From: Xenorhabdus bovienii
Lineage (GTDB): Bacteria; Pseudomonadota; Gammaproteobacteria; Enterobacterales; Enterobacteriaceae
Length of the DNA stretch: 62,921 nucleotides
NCBI RefSeq assembly: GCF_024721015.1
Contig: NZ_JANAIF010000021.1
Coordinates: forward strand, 1-62,921
Direction: 5' to 3'
Of this stretch, positions 43,401-51,371 are shown piece after piece. The stretch's first letter is position 1; each line of letters opens with the position of its first letter. Under the pieces are notes generated by a model, which worked only from the letters and a program-made list of their open reading frames with translations, did no database searches and was not told where the DNA came from. The position numbers were made by a program, and so were the translations under genes.

Positions 43401-46189
43401 TCAATGTTGACTTGTCTCTCAATGAGCAACTGGCCGCTGTACTCTATTTATTAAAATCGCACCGTGCATTTTCCAGTCACCCTAATTTAATGAATGTCAC
43501 ATTGCTGATTCAGAATGGCGTTGTGGTATGCAATGAACCGGACATTAATCCATTTGCTGCTGCTATGATGTCTATCAGCACGGTTATTCGGCAAGAATTC
43601 CATGAGTTGTGCTGTAAGGTTATTGATGTCGGTGCGTTGAATGATTGTTCTGCTGACAAGCTGATCCGCGAAATAGCCGAGCGTGACAATAAAAATGTCG
43701 TTTACCGCAATAACCGAAGATGGGCTGAGGTGTTTTTACCTTACTCACCGATCATGAATGATGAGACTTCTCGATTGAAAAAAGAGGGTGTGTATCTCCT
43801 GATTGGCGGACGAGGCTTTATCGGACACACTTTCGCGCAATATCTTGCCACTGAATATAACGCAAACCTCATCATTACCTCACGATCCCGGCAAAATATC
43901 GATGACAAATGGCAAAAAGTGTCCAATGATGCCGCTAATTTAGAATTCGCTCAAGTCGATGCGAGTGATCGGGTCGCGATGGGCGCATTTATTCAGGATA
44001 CCACTGCCAAATATGGTCGCATTGATGGTGTATTTTACTTAGCGGGTTTGACCGGTGAGGCCTCTCTGAGATCAATCAATGAAACTGAGAGTGATTATAT
44101 TGATAGTCATCTTACCTCTAAGCAAAAAGGAATAGAGGTTTTAGAGCAGGTATTGGAACCCGTTAATTACGATTTTTGTTTAATCCTTTCTTCCCTGGCA
44201 CCTATTTTGGGTGGCTTAGGCTTTTTTGCCTATGCAGCAGCCAGCTCTTATCTAGACGCTTTTGTATTACGGCACAACCGGCAAAATGACAAAAAATGGA
44301 CATTGATTAATTGGGATGGCTGGGAACTGGCTAAAAAAACAGAACTTAATGCGAAAATCGGTAGCAGCCTGTCACACCTTCTGGTGACGAAAGAAGAGGG
44401 GATTTCATTATTAGAAGAGGTACTTAAGTATCAGGAAAAGGATGCGGTTGTCATTTCAACCGCAGATATCAATGCCAGAATTGCACAATGGTCAAATCCT
44501 TCTTTAAGTAAAAATGAGGAGGGGTCTGATGATAGCGGTTATTCAGCAAGACCTGATTTGGACTCTGAGTATGTCGCACCGAACAGTGAGATTGAGAAAA
44601 AACTCGTTTCAATTTGGCAAGAATTTTTAAGAATTGAATCGATAGGCATGAAGGACGATTTCTTTGATCTGGGTGGAAACTCTCTGAAGGCGATAACGCT
44701 ATTATCAAGAATCCATAAAAGCTGTCAGATCGACGTGTCGTTAACGCATTTCTTTAAAAACCCGACGATTAAAGACATTGTTGCTTTAACCGATTCTCAA
44801 TTTGGCAAATCGGAGTATCAGGCGATACTGCCGGCAGAAGAGCAAGAGAACTACCCCCTCTCACCAGGCCAGAGAAGACTCTATTTGCAACAAATATTAG
44901 ATAAAAATTCGGTGGCCTATAATGAGACAGCCGCTTTTAGCATCTCAGGTAAATTAGACAAAGACAAATTCAACAAAACACTACAGTCACTGGTTAAACG
45001 GCACGACTCATTGAGAACGTCATTTGTACTCATTAACGGAGAGCCAAGGCAGAAATGTCATCAAGATCTTGAGATCAATTTAGAACATGTAAAGTTGAAC
45101 TCATCAAGTTTGAGCAATGAGGAAATAAAAAATCAGGTTCAAAGTCTCATTAAACCCTTTAACCTAAATGAACTTCCGTTAATGAGGCCGATCTTAATTG
45201 AGGTGAAAGAAGATCAATACATTTTCTTCTTAGATTTGCACCACATTATTTCTGATGGCCTTTCTCAGGATATTTTTGTAAGAGATTTTTTAGAGATATA
45301 CCAAGATAAGCGCCTGAAACCTTTAGATGTTCAATATAAGGACTACACGGTTTGGCAACATAATATGGCGAATAGTTGTCGGATACAGAAACAGCAAGAA
45401 TTCTGGATTTCAAATTTAAAGCAGGTATCAGAACTGCAATTACCGACTGATTATCCCAGAACTGACAGCCATAGTCATAAAGGTCAACGTATCTATTTCA
45501 CAATTAACAAAAAATTGAGCGATGGACTGGATGAATTTGCCAATAGAGAAAATATAACGAGATTTATGCTGTTTATCTCATCATATGCTCTATTCCTTAA
45601 AGATATTTCTGGCCAAGATGCGTTTGCAGTTGGCACACCTATATTAGGTCGTCCGCAAAGCGAGTTACAAGATATAATAGGTATGTTTGTCAACCTATTA
45701 CCTATCACATTTAAACTTGACGACGATTTATCTTTTAAATGTTTTGTTAATAATGTGGCTGAAAATACCATTGCAGCATTTGAAAATTCAGATTTTCAAT
45801 TTGAAGATATGGTCAAAGCGCTCAATATTAAGCCAAGGTTAAATAGAACCCCCATCTTTGATACCGTGTTTTCGTATATGAACATTGGAATGGCGGACTT
45901 TACATTACCGGATGTTAAATTCAGCCGCTATGATATAAGCCAGGAAAGTTCACGATTTGACTTGGCGTTCTTTGTCAAAGAAACAGAAACAGGGTATGAG
46001 TTTAGCTTCGAATACAAAAGCGAGCTATTTAGAGATGAAAGTATTGAACGCTTCAAAGATAAATATATTGCACTCTTAGAAGGCATTGCCTCTAAACCCG
46101 ATGACAGTATCAGGCTGTTATTAGGCAAAGGTGAATGGGATAAAAATAACACGTTGCAAACAGAAGAGTTGTTGGACTTTAATTTTTAA
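40415..46189 (+). CDS. Hybrid PKS-NRPS: KS-AT-KR-ACP-C
   Basis: This 1924-residue protein has KS 4-430 (Cys175, His311, His348; the usual E-A-H-G-T reads E-C-H-G-T), AT 520-810 with Ser613 in the unusual G-Y-S-F-G-E and H-A-A-H at 708-711, KR 1120-1300 (G-G-R-G-F-I-G; Tyr1273, Ser at Tyr+4), ACP 1385-1455 (Ser1423) and a C-terminal condensation domain 1475-1910 with H1609-H1610-I-I-S-D-G. It begins 17 bases after the starter NRPS stop and is the natural next station: it extends N-acyl-D-Asn by one reduced ketide unit and then condenses with an amino acid held by another protein. The divergent AT is a candidate user of hydroxymalonyl-ACP. Confidence 0.93.
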   Translation: MTDSFDIAIVGMACNFPDAKTPEEFWQNLISGKESIKKFPHEELIKSGYKEEEINDPNFVAAKAVLDDYKSFDNNVFGYLKDEVDKMDPQCRLLHECCWHALEDAAYAPSHSRERIGLFAGAASNIPWISNLLKQKLTPAETFDIVNWNLPESIITRTAYRLGLNGPVMAIHTACSTSLVAIHTACQSILSGDCDLALAGGVSITLPQESGYLYQQGMVRSADGHCRPFDIDSNGTVGGSGAGILLLKPLDRALEDNDHIHAIIKGSAINNDGQRKVGFTAPSVEGQAEVISSAQMLAGVEAEDVSYIECHGTATEIGDPIEVSALSRVFRNSGNVCWLGAVKSNIGHLDEAAGVAGVIKTVMSLKHKQLAPTLHYHQPNDKLHIEETPFKVVDKLMDWSVPANEKRIAGVSSFGIGGTNAHIVLAEADKQEALHEDEYPNVFLISAETPAALNHNQQNILTALRSSQKHRLCDIAYVLQEGRTHHRYRKAFVGSNIQEIGEALEKVTVNPTKAKDSERHIVFMLPGQGAQYTNMALSLYEKHAVFRSQVDRCLTIVSRYLGQSLKEKWFHNDKVNYLSETQYAQPAIFIVEYALANCLIEAGIKPSALLGYSFGELVAATIAEVFTLEDALKFVVKRGQLMQSLPTGAMLSIPLPASEVLALCSGGIVVAVDNKDSCIVSSDEKSIEEFSQILKKKRILTTPIKSKHAAHSQAMAAINKQLLRVLSGFTLGEPKTPIISSVTGEELTAAESTSIQYWADQAEKTVCFIRGLENILNNKSCVFIEVGVGRDLVNLVRRYVPQDASQSIIQLLPEDNKAQTQPYLFWSGLGKIWQQGIQIQWRKVSIAQDCRRISLPGYAFEKSVFWPKNANFLSLFSGIQHVEKDQFCIKKNDNMSDWLYQAAWQQHILRSTKPVECTKSVLIFKLGSSNDQSTTFEKALLNHYQKAVRVKVGSECELEIEALSTLRCLNYDDYKNLFDLLNNNEISIEEMVIDCINVDLSLNEQLAAVLYLLKSHRAFSSHPNLMNVTLLIQNGVVVCNEPDINPFAAAMMSISTVIRQEFHELCCKVIDVGALNDCSADKLIREIAERDNKNVVYRNNRRWAEVFLPYSPIMNDETSRLKKEGVYLLIGGRGFIGHTFAQYLATEYNANLIITSRSRQNIDDKWQKVSNDAANLEFAQVDASDRVAMGAFIQDTTAKYGRIDGVFYLAGLTGEASLRSINETESDYIDSHLTSKQKGIEVLEQVLEPVNYDFCLILSSLAPILGGLGFFAYAAASSYLDAFVLRHNRQNDKKWTLINWDGWELAKKTELNAKIGSSLSHLLVTKEEGISLLEEVLKYQEKDAVVISTADINARIAQWSNPSLSKNEEGSDDSGYSARPDLDSEYVAPNSEIEKKLVSIWQEFLRIESIGMKDDFFDLGGNSLKAITLLSRIHKSCQIDVSLTHFFKNPTIKDIVALTDSQFGKSEYQAILPAEEQENYPLSPGQRRLYLQQILDKNSVAYNETAAFSISGKLDKDKFNKTLQSLVKRHDSLRTSFVLINGEPRQKCHQDLEINLEHVKLNSSSLSNEEIKNQVQSLIKPFNLNELPLMRPILIEVKEDQYIFFLDLHHIISDGLSQDIFVRDFLEIYQDKRLKPLDVQYKDYTVWQHNMANSCRIQKQQEFWISNLKQVSELQLPTDYPRTDSHSHKGQRIYFTINKKLSDGLDEFANRENITRFMLFISSYALFLKDISGQDAFAVGTPILGRPQSELQDIIGMFVNLLPITFKLDDDLSFKCFVNNVAENTIAAFENSDFQFEDMVKALNIKPRLNRTPIFDTVFSYMNIGMADFTLPDVKFSRYDISQESSRFDLAFFVKETETGYEFSFEYKSELFRDESIERFKDKYIALLEGIASKPDDSIRLLLGKGEWDKNNTLQTEELLDFNF

Positions 46190-46217
46190 TTCTATTTAGT
46201 CATCAATAAATATCGAA

Positions 46218-46242
46218 CAGTGGCAGGTATAACTTGTCACTG
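46218..46242 (+). terminator. Weak hairpin before the thioesterase gene
   Basis: CAGTGGCAG (46218-46226) pairs with TTGTCACTG (46234-46242) with two G-T wobbles and a 7-base loop, in the 128-base gap after the hybrid gene. No T-run. It is one of several intergenic hairpins in this cluster. Confidence 0.35.
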
Positions 46243-46317
46243 ATTTCCTTCTGGACTGAATAATCGCTGAGCATCAATAAACAGTCAGAATTAACATCAC
46301 TGTAATACAGAGTTTTT

Positions 46318-47049
46318 ATGCCAAATCTAATTAAATTAAATACCCCTAAAAATGCAAAATTGAAATTATACCTTTTGCATCATGCTGGTGGCTCACACAT
46401 GTTATATAGAGCATGGCAACGAGAATTACCGGACTGGATTGAATTTAACGCTTTAGAACTTCCTGGCAGAGGAATGAGTTTCGGGGAGCGCAGCTTGGAA
46501 TCAATCGAAGACATGATTGAACTATTCCTTTCCAAGATTGAAACTGATAAGCCATTTGCATTTTTTGGCCATAGTATGGGCGCCTTGCTTGCTTATGAAT
46601 TAACGCTCAGATTACAAATGCAGTCTTTATACCCTATATGGCTTGGCCTTTCTGCTTATAAACCGCCGCATTTGAGAAATACGGAAGCTGCCCGTCGCGG
46701 CACAATGACAGACCCTGAGCTTTTAGAATATTTAAAAACATTAGGGGATGTCAGTGAGTTAATCGCAAATGAGCAAGTACTGAAAATCATGCTTAATATT
46801 ATCAGGAATGATTTCAAGGCCATTGAAAACTGGAAAATGAGTGAGTCTATTATCCACCCTGAAATATTAGTTAGCCTATATTCCGGCCAAGAGGATACCG
46901 CAGTCACACCTGAAATTATGAAAGACTGGGGTAGATATATTTCAGGTCAAAGTCAGATAAGCGCGTTTCCGGGAGGCCATTTTTACCTGCAAAAATACAC
47001 ATTGGATGTCATCAACAGCTTATCTCGTGATATCGCTAACATTATATAG
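46318..47049 (+). CDS. Type II thioesterase
   Basis: This 243-residue alpha/beta hydrolase has the nucleophile in G-H-S-M-G (Ser86), Asp193 in G-Q-E-D and His221 in P-G-G-H-F. The size and the L-H-H-A-G-G-S start are typical of external (type II) thioesterases such as GrsT and ClbQ. These clear misprimed or stalled acyl groups from carrier proteins and do not release the final product. It is placed between the hybrid PKS-NRPS and the darcynin-like gene, 9 bases before the latter. No type I thioesterase domain was found in the cluster. Confidence 0.92.
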   Translation: MPNLIKLNTPKNAKLKLYLLHHAGGSHMLYRAWQRELPDWIEFNALELPGRGMSFGERSLESIEDMIELFLSKIETDKPFAFFGHSMGALLAYELTLRLQMQSLYPIWLGLSAYKPPHLRNTEAARRGTMTDPELLEYLKTLGDVSELIANEQVLKIMLNIIRNDFKAIENWKMSESIIHPEILVSLYSGQEDTAVTPEIMKDWGRYISGQSQISAFPGGHFYLQKYTLDVINSLSRDIANII

Positions 47050-47057
47050 GTGCAACA

Positions 47058-47381
47058 ATGAAATATGTCATTATCTGGACTTTAGTTTTTAACGAAAAAT
47101 GGAATGCACTTAATCGTTCAGAGCGTCAACAACTCCAGAACGAATCTCTGCCGGAAATACTCAGTAAATACAAAAATTCGATTAATATGCGAACCATAGA
47201 CACCGAAGGATTCACGGCTGAGTTTCAAGATTTTGCCATTATAGAAACGGAAAAACTGGATGACTACTACTGTATGTTACAGGATATGAGAAATACCAGA
47301 GTACTATCGGAGGGGTATTTGAAAATATCCAAAGTATTTATGGGCATAGAAAATGCTCATGAAATTTATGAATCCAATTAA
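47058..47381 (+). CDS. Darcynin-like small protein
   Basis: This 107-residue protein resembles the darcynin family: an early W-x-x-L-x-R-x-E-R, a central D-x-E-x-F strand followed by D-F-A-I-I-E-T-E, the D-D-Y-Y-x-M-L-Q-D-M-R segment and a final G-I-E-N-A-H-E-I-Y. The family appears to have a ferredoxin-like alpha/beta fold and no established function. It starts at an ATG behind an AGGTG box, directly after the thioesterase. Its place in the operon suggests an accessory role, for instance in tailoring or binding, but nothing in the sequence identifies a catalytic site. Confidence 0.7.
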   Translation: MKYVIIWTLVFNEKWNALNRSERQQLQNESLPEILSKYKNSINMRTIDTEGFTAEFQDFAIIETEKLDDYYCMLQDMRNTRVLSEGYLKISKVFMGIENAHEIYESN

Positions 47382-47409
47382 CTAAATTTAACGACATGAT
47401 CGATTAGGT

Positions 47410-50400
47410 ATGCCTGTGAATTACAACATTGTTGCCTTAAGCCCTTTGCAAGAAGGGATGCTATATCACTCCATTAAAGAAGAAAGCAAAAGTATTTACG
47501 TCACCAATTTCACTCTAGTCCTTAATGGCGATATTAATGATAAGCGATTAGAGAAAGCCTGGAATAAAGTGGTATCTGAGCATGATTCTCTACGTACGAT
47601 ATTAAGGTGGCGTGGTTTAAGCCAACCCGTACAAATTATATTTAAACATAAGTATAATCCATTATCAGTTATACATGTAAACCCAGATCTTGTTCATGAT
47701 ATCAATAGTTACAATGATAGAATTAAGTTTTGTGAGACTGAAATTGATTTAGAGACCAACCCAGTAAAGTTAACACTGCATAAACTAAGTACGCATAAAT
47801 CACTACTCCATCTACAGTATCATCATATATCTCTAGATGGCTGGAGCCTTGGGATCCTGATCAATCAACTTTGGAGTTATTATGATAACGAACACCTAAG
47901 TGATGAAGACTGCAACCTTAATTATGAACATTATATTCAACATTTGAATAAGGTACGCGATTGTAAGGGCACCAGAGACTTCTGGGTTAACAAAATAGAT
48001 GTTGACGCAGCAATAAGTCTGCCTTCAATCAATGACTCTGAAACGTATAGCATAAAGTGCCTGACTCACTCCCTGGATAAAGTCCTATTACAATCGGTTG
48101 ACAAATTCTGCAAAAGTAATGAAGTTACGATAGCAACCGTATTTTATACGGCCTGGAGCTTGATCTTATCCAAATATAATGATTCTAACTCTGTTTGTTT
48201 TGGAACCACCGTGTCAGGAAGAGATAACTTGTTGGCCGGTATTGAAGATAGTATTGGGCTTTATATTCAAACGCCTCCACTCGTTGTGGATAATCTGAAT
48301 GGCTCTCTCAGTTTAATAAGTCTGGTAAAAAAACTGCATAATCAAATTCTCGAAAGAGATGGCTATACTGAGTATCCGATATCAGAAATACAACATGTTA
48401 ACCAAGTCCGGCAAAACCTCTTCGATAGTATCGTTGTCATTGAAAATTATCCACTCGCCAAGCGATTAAGTGCGCTGTCAACTCACGTTAGTGTCGAGTC
48501 ATATGATATTTTTGAAACAACAAATTTTGACCTTACTTTGGAAATTAATTTACTTGATGATGCCCTATTAAAATTTAGCTTTAACAGTGCCAAATTTGAT
48601 AAAGAGATAATGGATAAAGTTTTGATCCATTTCAGCAAGATCATTGGGTATATCGCTACACAACCCCATTTGACCTTAAGTGAATTGAATTTACTGGATG
48701 ATAAAGAGTACAAGAATATTGTCTTTGATTTTAATGATAATGATATCGTTTCAGATAAACCTCTTCACTCAGTAGACGCTTGGAATAAATCTGTAGAAAA
48801 CCATAGTAATGAAGTTGCTATTCGTTCAGCTAATGAAATATTTACCTACAATGAACTCGATAGTTTAGTTAATAAAATTTCTCAGGGATTAATTTCAAAA
48901 GGGATTACGTCTAAAGATTTAGTCGCTGTTAAATGTAAGCCGAGTGCTCATACTATTGCTTTATTTATTGCCATTAACAAAATAGGTGCGGTATATGTTC
49001 CTTTGGACATATCAACCCCAGAAGAACGCGTCAGTAATATTATTACTCAAGGTGTTAAATGGTTAATTGAGGATACAGAACTCAGAAGTTTTGTTGCATT
49101 ACCGACGGTAGAAGCAAAAATTCCGGAGCATGATCATCAAGAAAATGATTTGATGTACACCATATTTACTTCGGGTTCAACGGGTGAACCCAAGGGAGTC
49201 ATGGTCGAGCATCAAACAGTGATGAACTATGTATACTGGGCTATAGAGAAATATCATTACGACAGTAAAAAAACAGTCTATCCTTTATTTACGAGTCTGG
49301 CATTTGATTTAACCGTGACCTCTATATGGTGTCCACTGATATCCGGCGGCACCATTGAAATTGTAGGGAAAAATTCACTGGAATCAATACAGGAGGTCAG
49401 TAAGCTGGCGGCTACGACGCATATTAAACTCACCCCCTCTCAACTCAATCTATTGAGTCAAACAACCGATTTCTGCCATAGCAATTTATCAACCTTCATA
49501 GTCGGTGGTGAGCAACTTGAAACCTCATTGTGCCGTCAGGTAGCAAATTCGTTAGTTAACCCATCTGGGATTTTTAACGAATACGGCCCGACAGAGGCAA
49601 CGGTCGGGTGCATGTATTATCAATATGATCCGCAGGCAGACAAGAAAAAGTTGTCAGTACCGATCGGCCGCCCGATTAATAACGCGCGTATCTATGTGTT
49701 AGATCGGTTCTTACAGCCACAACCTGAGGGAGTACCCGGCGAACTTTATATCGGGGGGAAAATACTGGCACGTGGATACCTCAATAAGGATGAGTTAACC
49801 TCAGAGCGCTTTATTTCAAACCCGTTTATCCCTAATGAAAGAATGTATAAAACGGGAGATTTAGCGGTTATCAGAGCCGGAGGGATTATCGAATATATTG
49901 GTCGCAATGATAATCAAGTTAAAGTAAGAGGCTATAGAATAGAACTAGATGAAATAGCCTCTGTTATTAGGTCGTATAAAGATTGCCATAATGCGGCAGT
50001 ATTGGTGAAAGATATTCATGGCGAGAGTCAGATTGTGGCATATTATGTTGCTGACGTTCATATTCCTGAAAGCGATTTAAGGGCCTATATCAACGCCAGA
50101 TTACCCGATTACATGACGCCAAACATTTTTATTAAACTGGATCGTATAGTATTAACTAGCAATGGTAAAATTGACCAACGCACCTTACCCGAAGTGACCC
50201 CAGAAAGACAGAGTAAATTTGTCTTTAATGACAAATCAGAACACAAACAAAAAGTTATTAAGGTTTTTGAGAATGTTTTAGCTGTATCTGATATAGATCA
50301 AAACCAAAGTTTCTTCGAGCTAGGGGCAAACTCAATTAAAATCCTTCGTATAGCCAATATATTAAATGAATTTTTGCCACGAAAAATTAAAATTGTAGAT

Positions 50401-50565
50401 TTTTTTACTTACACCAATATAAATAAGTTAGTATCATATATTGAGCATAATACATCGGATGATAGTGTAATAAATATTAAGTCCGCGAGTGAGACAGTTT
50501 CTAGACGCGCAAAATTAGCTAACCGTAGAAAGACTCTTATAGAGAAAGCGAGTTTAGAGCACTGA
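47410..50565 (+). CDS. NRPS module C-A(Asn)-PCP
   Basis: In this 1051-residue protein the C domain 5-430 has H138-H139-I-S-L-D-G. The A domain 460-890 has F-T-S-G-S-T-G-E-P-K-G and the specificity residues D-L-T-K-I-G-E-V-G-K, the asparagine code. The PCP 935-1010 has Ser975 in L-G-A-N-S-I. After the PCP is a basic tail (R-R-A-K-L-A-N-R-R-K) that resembles short C-terminal docking segments and is similar in kind to the tail of the PKS at 54064. It would add a second Asn to the chain. No epimerase is attached, so an L residue is expected unless the downstream partner selects otherwise. Confidence 0.92.
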   Translation: MPVNYNIVALSPLQEGMLYHSIKEESKSIYVTNFTLVLNGDINDKRLEKAWNKVVSEHDSLRTILRWRGLSQPVQIIFKHKYNPLSVIHVNPDLVHDINSYNDRIKFCETEIDLETNPVKLTLHKLSTHKSLLHLQYHHISLDGWSLGILINQLWSYYDNEHLSDEDCNLNYEHYIQHLNKVRDCKGTRDFWVNKIDVDAAISLPSINDSETYSIKCLTHSLDKVLLQSVDKFCKSNEVTIATVFYTAWSLILSKYNDSNSVCFGTTVSGRDNLLAGIEDSIGLYIQTPPLVVDNLNGSLSLISLVKKLHNQILERDGYTEYPISEIQHVNQVRQNLFDSIVVIENYPLAKRLSALSTHVSVESYDIFETTNFDLTLEINLLDDALLKFSFNSAKFDKEIMDKVLIHFSKIIGYIATQPHLTLSELNLLDDKEYKNIVFDFNDNDIVSDKPLHSVDAWNKSVENHSNEVAIRSANEIFTYNELDSLVNKISQGLISKGITSKDLVAVKCKPSAHTIALFIAINKIGAVYVPLDISTPEERVSNIITQGVKWLIEDTELRSFVALPTVEAKIPEHDHQENDLMYTIFTSGSTGEPKGVMVEHQTVMNYVYWAIEKYHYDSKKTVYPLFTSLAFDLTVTSIWCPLISGGTIEIVGKNSLESIQEVSKLAATTHIKLTPSQLNLLSQTTDFCHSNLSTFIVGGEQLETSLCRQVANSLVNPSGIFNEYGPTEATVGCMYYQYDPQADKKKLSVPIGRPINNARIYVLDRFLQPQPEGVPGELYIGGKILARGYLNKDELTSERFISNPFIPNERMYKTGDLAVIRAGGIIEYIGRNDNQVKVRGYRIELDEIASVIRSYKDCHNAAVLVKDIHGESQIVAYYVADVHIPESDLRAYINARLPDYMTPNIFIKLDRIVLTSNGKIDQRTLPEVTPERQSKFVFNDKSEHKQKVIKVFENVLAVSDIDQNQSFFELGANSIKILRIANILNEFLPRKIKIVDFFTYTNINKLVSYIEHNTSDDSVINIKSASETVSRRAKLANRRKTLIEKASLEH

Positions 50566-50665
50566 CATGTTAATATTTAAAAGATGATATAGATTTTACT
50601 ACATGAAAAATGTGTTAAAGTACACGATAATTTATTGTCAAAGTCATATTTAACAGGAGAAGAAA

Positions 50666-51124
50666 ATGAGTAATAAATATTCTGGTGATATAAAATTGAG
50701 ACCGATTGAGATTGACAGTGATGTACAAGCAGTAGTCGATGTTTGGTTTAATACTTCAATTGAGTGCCATGAATTTGTATCAAAAGACTTTTGGTATTCA
50801 TGTAAAAAAGATATGAAAGAAATTTATATTCCAAATTCCGAGACGGTTGTCGCGACGATAAACAAGGAAATCGTCGGTTTTATTAGTCTTCTTGATAATA
50901 TTTTGGCTTCAATTTTTGTACTTCCTGAGTATCAAAACCGAGGGATCGGGTTGCAATTATTAAATCATGCATTTGAAGTCCGTAATTCTTTAACGCTTAA
51001 TGTCTATGAAAAGAATACCAAAGCCAGACAGTTTTATGAAAGTCAGGGCTTTGAAGAAAAAGAGCAGGGTATCGATGAACATACCGGCGAGCCTGAAATT
51101 ACGATGGTATGGAGCCGCTCATAG
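50666..51124 (+). CDS. GNAT-family N-acetyltransferase, possible self-resistance
   Basis: This 152-residue protein has the acetyl-CoA-binding motif Y-Q-N-R-G-I-G-L-Q-L-L and the C-terminal A-R-Q-F-Y-E-S-Q-G-F strand. The start follows AGGAG. The protein resembles small single-domain acetyltransferases of the YjaB type. In zwittermicin producers the GNAT enzyme ZmaR acetylates the antibiotic and gives resistance; a similar job is inferred here because of its position between two NRPS genes. A tailoring role is equally possible. Confidence 0.85.
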   Translation: MSNKYSGDIKLRPIEIDSDVQAVVDVWFNTSIECHEFVSKDFWYSCKKDMKEIYIPNSETVVATINKEIVGFISLLDNILASIFVLPEYQNRGIGLQLLNHAFEVRNSLTLNVYEKNTKARQFYESQGFEEKEQGIDEHTGEPEITMVWSRS

Positions 51125-51196
51125 GTTCCCGCTGAGTTTTTCAGATGATAAAATAATTAACACTGAAATAACTTAAACATTATAATTTAATTAATT

Positions 51197-51233
51197 TGGT
51201 ATATGTTTCGGAAAATTATTTCTACATATACCA
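51197..51233 (+). repeat. Inverted repeat before the A-PCP gene
   Basis: TGGTATATGT (51197-51206) and ACATATACCA (51224-51233) are exact complements with a 17-base loop in the AT-rich 247-base gap between the acetyltransferase and the A-PCP gene. It could be an RNA hairpin or an operator for an internal promoter. Confidence 0.45.
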
Positions 51234-51371
51234 TTGTAAATTTAATCTTATTTAACAGCCAATCAAGCGCAAAATAAATAGAAATAGTCGTTCTAATACA
51301 ATATTAAATACTCTTTTTCTATAAATGTGTTTGCTAAAAATTAAATAGAAATAATATAGCAGAGTGTCATT

